Source: Fagopyrum homotropicum (taxonomy: Eukaryota > Streptophyta > Magnoliopsida > Caryophyllales > Polygonaceae). From it: DNA of 64,000 nucleotides. The DNA is taken from assembly GCA_033239125.1 (NCBI GenBank), contig BSWB01000003.1, positions 107,714,320 to 107,778,319 on the forward strand, given 5' to 3'. This document shows positions 43,480 through 54,760 of the stretch, piece after piece. A model generated the notes under the pieces. That model was given only the letters and a program-made list of their open reading frames with translations. It did no database searches and was not told the DNA's origin. Numbering within the stretch: the first letter of the stretch is position 1; every line of letters begins with the position of its first letter. A program made the translations under genes and the position numbers.

Positions 43480-46435
43480 TGTAATACCCAAAATTCTCAA
43501 AAATCGGGGAGCTACTAGTTAGGACCTCACAATGGGTCTCGACCTTAGTTTGACAACCATTTTACTAGGATCTTACAACAAGGCACAAAAGTATTAAAAA
43601 CATTTGAAAACTTTAAACAATATACATGACGGATATGTATCAGCGTTACAAAGTAACAGTACTAAAACTACGCATATGAAAAACATAAGGCAACCTCGTC
43701 CCCCAACTAAATGAGTACGTGGACCCGGTTGACCATTCCCTCCGGATCTCTCTACAACTGTCTTAGCCTGCAAGGCATCAACAAAGCGGTATAATACCGT
43801 TAGCTAACATTATATGCATAAGTATAAAGGTAAAAGCATAAACACACAACATACACAATCAACATGCAACACTCAATCCTTTTATTATCTTTAATTAGTT
43901 GATAGGTCATTACTAACGATACTTATTTGGTGACCCCAGGGATTGTCCCCGTTTACCAACAAGGAATGGTACTAATGCATCTGACCGTCTACTTGACTGG
44001 GCTGGTCGTAGGGAACCTCCTAGACTCTCGCAAGAGCTAGACAGATGATGTCACGACCTGTTATCATACACTTGGGTCAATTACATAATATGATAAAGTC
44101 GGCCTAATCCGGTTTCGTTGTTTATCATAACTAACAAACACCACTCATACACATTACACTAAAATAAAGAAGCCACCTAAGTAAGTTTGTGGACTTACCA
44201 TTCTACAAGAGCAACCGATCAACACACTCTCAAGTTCCCCTCAAGAAAACGCACAACGCCTGTTCAAGACAAGGCATACGAATCAAACAACGCTCTAGCC
44301 AACTAGAAGTCCTTAGACTTCTAGGCTCAACATCCTCACAAGAATATAAACGCATACGATGGATCGACACTTAAAACCTAACACAACTCTTCTAAACTAA
44401 ACTATACTTATACCCAACTTTAGAACATCCTTAATCTAGATTAACCCAATGGATCGCTCTCATCTTTTACTACATGCTCCTATACATATCCATCAACAAC
44501 ATATCCAAAAATCATGTCCGACAGAGGTCAATAACCCCTCCAAATCTACCTCACAAAACTGCATCACAAGTAGTTTTTCTAATACTTAGAATATTTCAGC
44601 AGTCCTAAAAACTGCATGAGAAACCAACTTTTGAGAATCATATCTCCTAAACTATAACTCAATACTCCCAAATTTCAGTATGTTGTACTATATAATACCA
44701 ACTACAATATATCCAAAAATCAGAAATAAAGGAGGAGTCTAACTTAGCCAAATCTGGATCACAAAACTGTATCAACATGCAGTTTTCCAACACTTAGGAA
44801 ATTCGGCAACATTCAACAAAACTGCACTCTGCCTCCACTTTGAAAAATCATAACTCCTAAACCACTCGCTAATTTATCCTAAATTTTGATATGTTCTACT
44901 ACAATATGCCAACTATATCATATCCAAAATTCAAGTCCAACAGAGATCAAAAGTCTACTCAAAACTATCTCACAAAACAGCATCACATGCTGTTTTTTCC
45001 AACACTCAGCACAATTATAAAAACAGTGGGAGGAGTCAACTTTAAAACACCATAACTCTCAAACTGTAACATGGATTCGTCTAAAATTTTAGTATGATTT
45101 ACTATGCAATATGTTATGACATTTCCGAAAACCATAAACATGAAGGGGAAGTAAGGAGGTAGATGTGGGTCTTACCCGGCTCCAAACTCGAAGGCATGAA
45201 GGACGAGGATGTCTCTCACGTTCATAGCCTTGTTGGAAACTCAAGAGGTCCAATAGGAGGCTGTTGGGCACAACTCCAGGGGCTGGAAGAGGACTGGAGA
45301 GGAGGGTCGAGGCTAGCTTGGTTGGGAAGGAGGGCACGTAGTGGGTCCCCGTGTGTAAGTGAAAGACGAGGTATAGGAGAGTTCTTACCGATCGTTCGTC
45401 TTCTTCCTATTCTCGCTGGAGGCGTGCAGTGGTTGAGCGTCAAGTGCAAAGGGCTGAGTATAGAAGGCCGAGTGCAAAAGGATGAGTACAACACGTTAGA
45501 GAGTAGCTGTGTCCGGGTGTGCAGGGTGTTGTCGAGCAACAACAGTCCCAACCGGCTGCATAACGTTGGTGAGCAGCGTTTTCAAGAGTGCAAGGCGGCG
45601 GCGAGCAGCAGCAGTCCCAGGCGGCTTGTGTGAGGAGCAGTAGGGCTGAACGATGGTTTCCAGTCTTTCCTGGTGTGTCATCGACAGGAAGAACAGGCAA
45701 ACAGTGCTCGTCGGGAGGAGGGAGTCCAAGTGCATGAGAGCGGATGGGTTGTCTAGGTTCACGGTTGGGCTGGGCGTGACAAGGGCTGTTGACGGTGTGT
45801 TGGAGGTTGCAGAGGGAGGGGATGCGTGCAAGCTGCTATCCGCTAGTCTAGGATGTGGAGTGTTGGGACGGTTACAACTTCAGGCGTAACTCTTGTAGTA
45901 GAATCCGGCAGTTTTAATGAGAGGAGATACTCGTAACAGCTGAGAGCATGGTGAGTCAGCAACGTGTCTTCTGGCTGCACAATACATTGGTTGTGTTGAG
46001 ATGTAGCTTGTGCTGGTGTAGAGCAAGGGAAACAAGAGTTTCAGCACTGGGAAGGATAGAAGGAAATGGGCTGAAACAAGAGGAAGAAGTGATGGGCTGA
46101 AGTTGTCAAGCCTTGTCAAAACCTTGTCAACAGCTTGTCATAGCCATGCATGGCTTTGTCACGAATTTGTCATGGTCTCGTCTTGACTTCGTCTTGGGCT
46201 CGTCTTGATCTCGTCACTAGGGCGTCATGACTTTGTCAAAGACAAGTCATGATATACACTAGGGTTTGGATTAGGTTTTGCTACTAATAAAATCCTATCA
46301 TTTTATGTTAAGTGATATTACATAAAATGATAAAATTTTGAGATGCAGTATTCAACTACGTAGACAGTTAAGGATCAAAAGATCGAAATCTGATTTGCTA
46401 CGGAATTAAACGGAATAAAAATTCCTGATATTACA
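43480..46435 (-). repeat. T3 3' LTR
   Basis: On the plus strand TGTAATACCCAAAATTC to CTGATATTACA. Contains a cluster of TTGTCA and TCGTCT repeats at about 46105-46250. Lacks about 160 bp present in the 5' LTR at 56285-56450, and retains about 175 bp near 44110-44285 that the 5' LTR has lost. Open frames on both strands at 45089-46119 are mirrored in the other LTR and are not genes. Confidence 0.87.
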
Positions 46436-47388
46436 TCAATACCCCCTTAAAATAAGTTTTGTCCCGAAACTTAGAACAAGGTATTTAATCAAACGACTTC
46501 CAAAATTAAACTTGTATATCCAAATGTCACTAAATTTTAGTTTCGTTTTCTAAACTCCTGTAACCCTATCAAAATGTAACGAAAAATCCGGTCGTTACAT
46601 CAGATCCCTCTCAAAATAAGTTTCGTCCCTAAACTTAGGGTAAGACAATCCTGATCGGCCTTTAAGGCACCAAATGGGTGTGTTTGATCACTACACAAAC
46701 GTGTCGTCGTTTCCACATCTAAGTATCCCGCACATCAAGGTTACCAAAAGAACACATCACTGACTAAACACTCAATCATGAAATAAACAAGAAGTCAAAC
46801 AATATCACACATACAAGGTCAAGCCCTAACTCGTCACTCTCGAGGTTACAACTATTGCTACATAGGTATTTAAAAGGTTACGTCTCTTACTATCCCCCAT
46901 ATCTTAGGTAGCCTTATCTGCTTTTCATAAAAGAACTGAATCTTAAATCTTTTCAGGTACTTAGATCACAAGCATCTGCTACCACGTTCTAGAGTGGTAA
47001 CAGGATATCTCACCGGTATCATCCGGCCCAACTGTATGATCCTCTAATCTGAGGACATAACTCGTGTGTGGTAGGTATCTCTCCAACTGAAATTCTCAAC
47101 TCAGTTCCCAAACTTAGTCTCCATGGAAAACTGAAGCTGCACTCTCCAATAGGGTGAGGAATATTAGTCCATCAGTCACTTTTAAACCGCTTTAAAACTT
47201 CTAATGGTTGCCTTACACAACTCACTTCTAGATCCTTTGATGATCCTACGGAAAATTATCTGTTCAACTTTCTTCCCTTCATTATGACCACTTGCTTCCG
47301 GCCTTCTGAAAAGGTTCTGACTACATAATCAGGTCCAAGGTCTTGGACATCCACCAACACTTACCTAGTGTTCAATGCTCTTCGTATC
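46436..47388 (-). pseudogene. T3 3' internal region: degenerate pol end
   Basis: Starts with the polypurine tract (TCAATACCCCCTTAAAATAA on +). About 165 bp further a second, similar junction appears (CGGTCGTTACA, then TCAGATCCCTCTCAAAATAA, near 46595). From 46960 to 47060 the sequence weakly matches the post-integrase region of T2 at 24440-24540. No open frame of note. Confidence 0.5.
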
Positions 47389-49160
47389 TGATAGCATGAA
47401 TTATAGTCTATATTTTGGGGTTTGTTTAGACGTTTTATCTTCAATAATCTACATGTTTGTATGTATAATATGTGATTATATCACCATTTCATCTACCTTT
47501 GCGGGAATCGAGGTCTACACCTAGTTTTGTTGTAATCGTTGGTAAAATGGCACGTTTTGCATCAAAAAGGAGCAAAAGGATGGAGTCATTGGAGCTACAT
47601 TCAGGAACATAAGGAACCATCCAAGAAGCATAGCCATGGATTAGAGATTCACTTAGGCCAAGATTTGAGAGATTTCACATCGAGTTGTGACTCACCTCGG
47701 TTGACCACAGATTCACCTCGACCGAGGTGATCCAGAGAAGTCGACTCGACCGAGGCGAACACCTGGGACGCGGCGAGAATATTTTATTCTTGGCTGAGAT
47801 CTTTTATCTTTGGAAAGAGATCTTATATTTTTGGGCTTGGCTCCTGGAAGGAAGAAGATATTCTAGATCATATATTTTACCTATTTATTTTTATTTTTTT
47901 TGGGAAGAGATCTTTCTAAGATATCTTATCTTTAGAGAGTAATTTTCCTATAAAAAGGGTCGGATTTCCCACAAATCCACAACCCGCTTACACTGGAGCA
48001 TGCTATACCACCGATCAGGGTTTATACGCCGCTGCAGCCATACTCTAGTTGGGAGATTTGAAGAACCTTTTTGAAGGTTGAAGAAGGAAGATTGTAGCTT
48101 TTATAGCTTTTGAAGGGTTTTTGTAAGATTATCTTAGATTCCCTTCCTTGTTGTCTTGTCTTGTTGGATTTCTATCCAAGGAACGCTTTGTTGTGATATT
48201 TGATTCTGTTATTGAAGTCTTTTAATTAAATTCTTCTTGTTCAAATATTCACTTTCTTCCCATATACTTGATTAATACTTTCATGATGATGAGTGGCTAA
48301 TCTCTTTGTGTGATTCTAGGGTGATTGACTGAAGGTTGTGGGAAAAACAATGATAGAATGATCTTAATCACAGTATGACCGTGATAGTTCGAGTCTTTAA
48401 CCTTAAACCTAAGCATCTCGCTCAGTCGATGAACATCTCGGCCGAGGTGGAATTCTCCTGACCGAGGTGACTTATCTGATCCGAAACTGAGAGTTAAGTG
48501 TTAGAGTTTGCCAAGTCCTATTCTTATTACACCTTTCCTGGTTCAACGCAAGCCTAGGATGAGACTTACCCGGTAATTCCTAAGTTTGTTTACCTAAGAT
48601 CATAAGTGTAGGTAATAAAGGTTTATCTTTTATTGGGGTTTGAGTGTGCTTTCATCCCATCTTTTTGAGTTAGCTTGAGACTTACCCGGTAAAGGTTGAT
48701 TCTATTCCCTTAGATGGTGTGTTAGTTTGAGGTTATAGTTCTTTATCTTAATTCCTTGAGACTTACCCGGTAATAGGAGTTACGGTTTAGGATTAGTGAG
48801 TAGTGAGACTTACCCGGTGATCTATTCCACTTTAGTAATACCTTCCCTATGCAAAAACCTCAGCTTTGTCTGCTTATCTTTAGATCTTGATTTGGAACCA
48901 CAACTAGATGCTTTAATCCCTAGAATTGCATACTTCCTTTATTGACTTTTATCATCTTTGATTATTTTTATTGCTTTGTGGTTAGTGATTGCTTAAGCTT
49001 ACCATAATTGGACTTTGTTTCACTAAGTCCCTGTGATCGACCCCTGGATTTCCTTGCTTTTTACTAAGATTGACCCGTACACTGCGGGTTCGCATCCTTG
49101 TTTTAAGCTTACGTCTAGGGTTATAAATTGAAAGCTTGCACACATCGTTTGGAGTTAATA
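47389..49160 (+). mobile_element. Athila-3: solo LTR of the Athila-1/2 family
   Basis: TGATAGCATGAATTATAG to TTGGAGTTAATA (decayed from GGAGCGAACA), 1772 bp, with perfect GTATC duplications at 47384-47388 and 49161-49165. No internal sequence. TATA box 47948-47959. CCTCGACCGAGG at 47716-47727 with a CTCGACCGAGGCG copy beside it, and four GAGACTTACCCGGT copies near 48560-48830. Confidence 0.94.
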
Positions 49161-49853
49161 GTATCACGACCCGCTTGGTCTTGTCTTTTAATATTATTCA
49201 GTCATCTTATTCCTCAGGTAAGGAATCGTCACCTTTACCCTTTTCAGGTCTAACACTCGAGACGACTAAAATAAAATCTAGTGGTCATCCTCTTTGTTCA
49301 ATGGACATTATTATATTATTTATAGATCTCTAATATATCGTTAGCTCCAACCTAGGCTTCCCACACATTTCCCAAGATCTTAAGTGACATTGAATATGTC
49401 CGGAATGACGGTATTAGACACAAAGTGATCTTATATCACAGTTATTTGATCATAAATACTCGATAAATGCTAACACACCATCAACATTGAACTCTTGTAT
49501 CCTCCACTTTTATCGGACTAGTAATATCCCTCTAACTCAAAATACAACTAGGCTTTGTTCCGACATAACCTTACACATAAAATCTACTCCGAGATTATGC
49601 TTTCTTTAAACACGGTTACTAAATTGAAAGTATGCTCTTGTCGATTCTCTTTCTTATGTATCTTCGACTCAGGATGGTAGTTACTCACTTTGAGCTTTCT
49701 ACTGCAGGCCATGCACAAGAAAAATCACTCTAGAATACTCCGTTACGTATTGGATTACGAACTACTTATCTGACAACATGTGACAAGCCGTCATTATTCA
49801 CATGAATCCATAATATGGTACTAATCTCCTTCTATAACCTCTTACATGCACAT
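49161..49853 (-). pseudogene. T3 internal remnant
   Basis: About 690 bp with no open frame. On the minus strand near 49670-49700 a short stretch YHPES resembles the integrase core motif of Tekay elements; the rest is not recognisable. Confidence 0.35.
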
Positions 49854-52851
49854 TGTAACACCCCAAATTCTAAGAACTCGGGGAGCTACTGGTTAGGACC
49901 TCACAATGGGTCGCGACCTTAGTTTGACAACAATTTTACAAGGATCTTACAACAAGGCACAAAAGTATTAAAAACATTTGAAAACTATAAACAATATATA
50001 CATGAAAAATATGTATCAGCCATACAAATCAAAGGTACTAAAATGACGCATATGAAGTATATAAGACAACCTCGTCCCCAACTAAATGAGTACGTGGACC
50101 CGGCTAACCATTCCCTCCGGATCTCTCTACAACTGTCTAAACCTGCAAGGCATCTACAAGCGGTATAAAACCGTTAGCTAACATTCTATGCATAAGTATA
50201 AAGGTAAAAGCACAATCACACATCATACACAATAAACATGCAACACTCAATCCTTTTATTATCTTTAATTAGGTGATAGGTCATTACTAATGATACTTAT
50301 TTTGTGACACGAGGGATTCCCAAACCTCGTCCCTATCCCCGTTTACCAACGCGAAATGGTTCTAATGCATTTGACCGTCTACCGGACTGGGCTGGTCGCA
50401 GGGAACCTCCTAGACTCTCGCAAGAGCTAGGCAGATGATTTCACGACCCGTTATCATACACTTGGTTCAATTACGTAAATAATAAAGTCGGCCTAATCCG
50501 GTTTCGTTATTTATCATAACTAACAAACACCACACAAACACCTTACACTCATACAAGAAGCCAGCTAAGTAAGTCCGTGGACTTACCAGAATCAAATCTC
50601 GACTCTCTCTTAACCACCACTAAATCCGTAAGTGCAGAACTCAGTTGCCTGTCAGAGGAGGGACGTGGGTCAACACATTTCCCTGGATACTTATAAGTCT
50701 ACAACTCTTAAGATATATGATTCTATGTGTAGAAGTTATTACAGTGTTTATTTAAGGTAAAATGACTATTTTACCCTTAGTCCCGGAACTTCCAAAGACT
50801 TGGAATATGTACATAAATTATAATTTGAGGCTAACTAACCATATTCTACTCCCTAGGATGATTTTAGGTAACAACTAGAAAAACTACCCATTTTCTATTT
50901 CTCGAAAAGTCACTAAAGTCCAACTACAGCTTCAAATATAAAATTCGAATAATCTTGTAAAAATTCCGAAATAACTCCCTAGGTCATCTATGATATCCTA
51001 TCTACTCATAGGAGAAAGAATTTCTTAAAACTGTTAAAGCATCGGTTCTACAAAAATTTCTAAAGTTGGGTACAACACTTAACAAGCAGCACACTGTCTT
51101 AACTTTGAAAAATCATAACTCCTAAACTACTCGCTGGATTTATCCCAAATTTTGATATGTTATACTATAAAATCTTATCTCTAATATATCCAAAATTCAG
51201 ATGCAAAGGAGATCAAAATCCTATTTAAAACTATCTCACAATACCGAATTTCAGCACAACAAAAAACTGCTTACAACTCAATCTTGGAAAAATCATAAAT
51301 CCCAAACCACTCTCTGGATGCCTCTCAAATTTTAATATGTTCTACAAGAATATGTCAACTATATCATATCCAAAATTCAAGCCCAACGGAGATCAAGAGC
51401 TTATTAAAAACTATCTCACAAAATAGCATCCCATGCTGTTTTTCTCAACTCAGCACATTTACAAAAACTGCATGAGGAGTCAACTTGGCAACGTCATAGC
51501 TCTCAAACTGTAACTCATACTACTCTCAAATTTTAGTATGTTATACACTGCAATACCGACTATATCATATCCGAAAACCAGCCAATAAAGAGGAGTCTAA
51601 CTTACCCAAATTGTGACTCCAAGTAGACTGTTCGTCTCCTCCGAAAACTCAGAAAATTCCCAGCTCTTCTAGCTATCTTCCATGGCTGTTATGAAAGGTT
51701 CTAGGATTCAAATGGCTCACATCAGCACATATATATAGAGATGGGAAAATGCAGTGATGGAAGGTGTGGTGTTTACCCGGAAAGCAACTCGAGGCACTCA
51801 CAAGTACGAAGACAAAGATGTAGATGTGACCCTGTCACCTAGGTGCACCTGCAGTTTATTTCAGCGCGCCTGCTTGACAGAGGTTGCTGCACTAGCGTCG
51901 AGAGCTGCCGCCCTAGCTACTCGGTTGCAGGAGGCGCTGCATAGGACCTCCCGTGCTGCTCGTTTGCCATCGAAGCAGCCAACCAAACGCTCGCCTGTTG
52001 TGGTGTGAAGAAGACTAAGGGGAAGGGGATGGGAGCCTTGCCAGTTGCGTGCGAAAGGCTGGAGAGGAGAGCCAAACCGCATCTGTTCACTAGCGAGGTG
52101 GTGGCGTGCAGAAAGGCAGTGGCTAGGGTTCCATCTGCACATAAGGGTTTTGGCGTAGGGAGGGGATAGATCAGCGTGAAAGACGGCTGAATGGAACGTC
52201 TCCGGTAATGTGAACGGTTGTTAAGGAAGGTGTGTACAACATCCTTGACAAGCTGCACCTGGACGTGAAAAGGTAGGAAGGAGGAGGCTGCAAATCCGGG
52301 TTGTAGAAGGAAGGAGATCTCCCTGATCTGGCGGGTATGGGAGGCTGTTCTTCCACGCTGGGCTGGCCCGTCCGAGAGGTGGATATGTTGCTGGGCTGGC
52401 TGAAGGTAAAAGCAGCATGGCCCGTCCCCTTCCTGGGCTGGGAGCAACTGGGTCAGGCGGAACTGAAGTAATTCATGCTGGCTGGAGCGGGCTGACTACT
52501 GCACGACTGGGCCTTGTCAGCTGCTTGTCTAGGCCTTGTCAACTGCTTGTCTGGGCCTTGTCAACTGCTTGTCTTGGCCTTGTCATGACCTCGTCTCAGC
52601 TCAGTCATGGTCTCGTCACAGCTTTGTCACAGTCTTGTCTCAGCCTTGTCATGATCTCGTCTAAAGTCGTCGTTAAGGATTAATTATAAGAATTAGGGTT
52701 TGATATAATTCTATCATTTTATGTGAATTAAATTCTACATAAAATGATAAAATTTGTGAATAAAGAAATACTAGATAGAATTGGAACCGTCAACGACTCG
52801 AAGTCCGAATTGATTCGGAAATAAACGGAATAAAAAATTCCGGATATCACA
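49854..52851 (-). mobile_element. Solo LTR of the T3 family
   Basis: On the plus strand TGTAACACCCCAAATTC to CCGGATATCACA, 2998 bp, flanked by perfect CACAT duplications (49849-49853 and 52852-52856). Similar to the T3 LTRs at both ends and in the TTGTCA array (about 52508-52670), but diverged in the middle. A solo LTR inside an element of its own family. Open frames at 51754-52683 are not conserved in the other LTRs. Confidence 0.9.
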
Positions 52852-54760
52852 CACATAATTTCCCGTCCACCTTGATGGTGGTACAACTCCAATACAATAT
52901 TTTCAGTCACTCCGCGTAACCTATCTCACGTTCCTCCAAGCGAAATGCATTTCACCAACTATCATCATCTTAAACTCCAACTCTGTGGGTTAGGAGCCAC
53001 CACGCTTCCGGTGCGCTACTCTGATAATTCTGTTGTCACTCATAAATCATAAGGACATTTTTTGTGAGTCCCAAGTGATTAACATCAAACTCTTTCTTCC
53101 AATCATACCATAAGTCCTAACCGGATGAGTACCAAGTACCTTCCTTAATTGCCTTAATGAAACAAAATAACGATTAGAGAACAACTTCTTCCGTTTACTT
53201 TCTTAATTCTCTTAGCACGGATCCAAACTACCAGACTCGACCGGAGTTTGATCTTAACCAACCAAGAAGTAACCTCTAACACGATTCCCTATACATTTAG
53301 TTGTCTAAGAAGATTGTTGTTGCATATGTGAGGAAATCCTCCTAGGCATCGGTAAAACTACCCTATAAATCCACAGTCGCAATTATCTTTTATTAACAGT
53401 ACATAACTCGGCAATACCAAACAACACTTGCACATCCTCAGCTGACGTCAGTCAGTCTATATTTGACTCATCTCAGTATCCCGAACTTACTCTTCTCATA
53501 CCCGTCTAGTATTAAAATTCTTTGGTAAACATCACCTACTCAATTAATCCTTTTATACTTCTTTAGTTTGTTCTATCTTTCGCCCTCCCGCTTCCTTTGG
53601 GCTAACTCCAATCCTCTAGTCTGCTTGGGTCATCCATCTGACATAAATAGTCGTTTTATGTTTTCCAGGATAGCTTGCAAGCGTCTTAGCAATTCTTAGG
53701 GCCATAATGATCATCCACTTGCATATTCTCTTCCATGGACCGTCTGTGTTGATGGCTTAGGTCCCGTAATAATTGGGGTTACCCTGGATTCTCGTGTTGG
53801 TGGTAATATCGCCTTCATGAAACTCTGTTGACCTTGCTACAGGCTTCCATTCTTTGGATATTGGTGTCGCTATATCTTTCAAACTTCTTATATCTTTGAG
53901 GAGGTCAAGACCTCCCAACACTTGTGGGGCCTGCCTTTTCGCTTTTACACTCAATTGTAGGTCTTCATTCCGTGGAACTGAGATTCTCACACCCGGATTG
54001 ACACTTTGTCTTTTCTGGTTTCTCATGCCCATAATGGACTATGGAGCATCCGCCTCGATTGTAATGTCCTCGATTCCGCAATTTTGGTTGTACTGAATTT
54101 TACTTGTCTTGTTCAAATATTGTTATCTCTACTCCGAACTCTTGTAGTCTCTTGCACGGTTCTTCTAATTCCATCTCTCGGCCTCGTATGCCCGAGTTCC
54201 TTGTACGACCTTCTATTCCTTCTAACTGAACTGACTCAGGAATTTCTTCCTCATCTGACTGTGCTTATGGTAAAAATTATCTTCACAACTTTACTTCCTT
54301 GCTCACTTGTTCTTTGGGTGATTTCTAAGGATCATCAAGCAGCCCACCCGAGTATAATACTCAATTCAAGGTCCGATTCCATTGCCTCGTGCTGGAGACT
54401 CTTCATGTCCGTTGTTGATTTATCATGAGGCGATAATCGCTTTGTGATATCACGACTAAAGGATATAAAATATCCTTTAGGATACTAACAAGCTAAGCAT
54501 ACACATGTATATAACATATTATAATAAACATCATAAAAAGTCTATATACTAACTCCTATCGATCCAAGTTACAGAGATCCACGGAGAGCGATGGTGGTCC
54601 AACGTACTACTAACCCAACAACTCGACTATACGCGAGTGTAAAAACAGAAATCCGTTTTGAAAATTTTAGACCCCTTTCGGGTTCTAGTTATTTTATACA
54701 TTTGGTCTTTCAGAAGATTCCAAGTGCTATTGTTGCCAACCTAGACCTCTAATACCATAT
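52852..54760 (-). pseudogene. T3 5' internal region, no recognisable gag
   Basis: Stretch from the solo LTR to the T3 5' LTR. The longest minus frame (54032-53757, 91 codons) has no motif I recognise; neither do the plus frames at 53854-54428. The primer site TGGTATTAGAGG is at 54746-54757 (-), three bases from the LTR. The upstream block 54640-54745 resembles the T2 leader near 40980-41070. Confidence 0.45.

Noticed and set aside
45089..46119. Several overlapping ORFs of 80-156 codons on both strands, repeated at 56355-57192
   Set aside because: They lie inside the T3 LTRs, differ between the two LTR copies by frame-breaking changes, and have no recognisable domain.
51754..52683. Overlapping ORFs up to 176 codons on both strands
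   Set aside because: GC-rich part of a solo LTR; not preserved in the related LTRs.
54006..54428. 140-codon plus-strand ORF, Leu/Ser-rich
   Set aside because: Antisense to T3 internal sequence, no motif, no start context; treated as chance.
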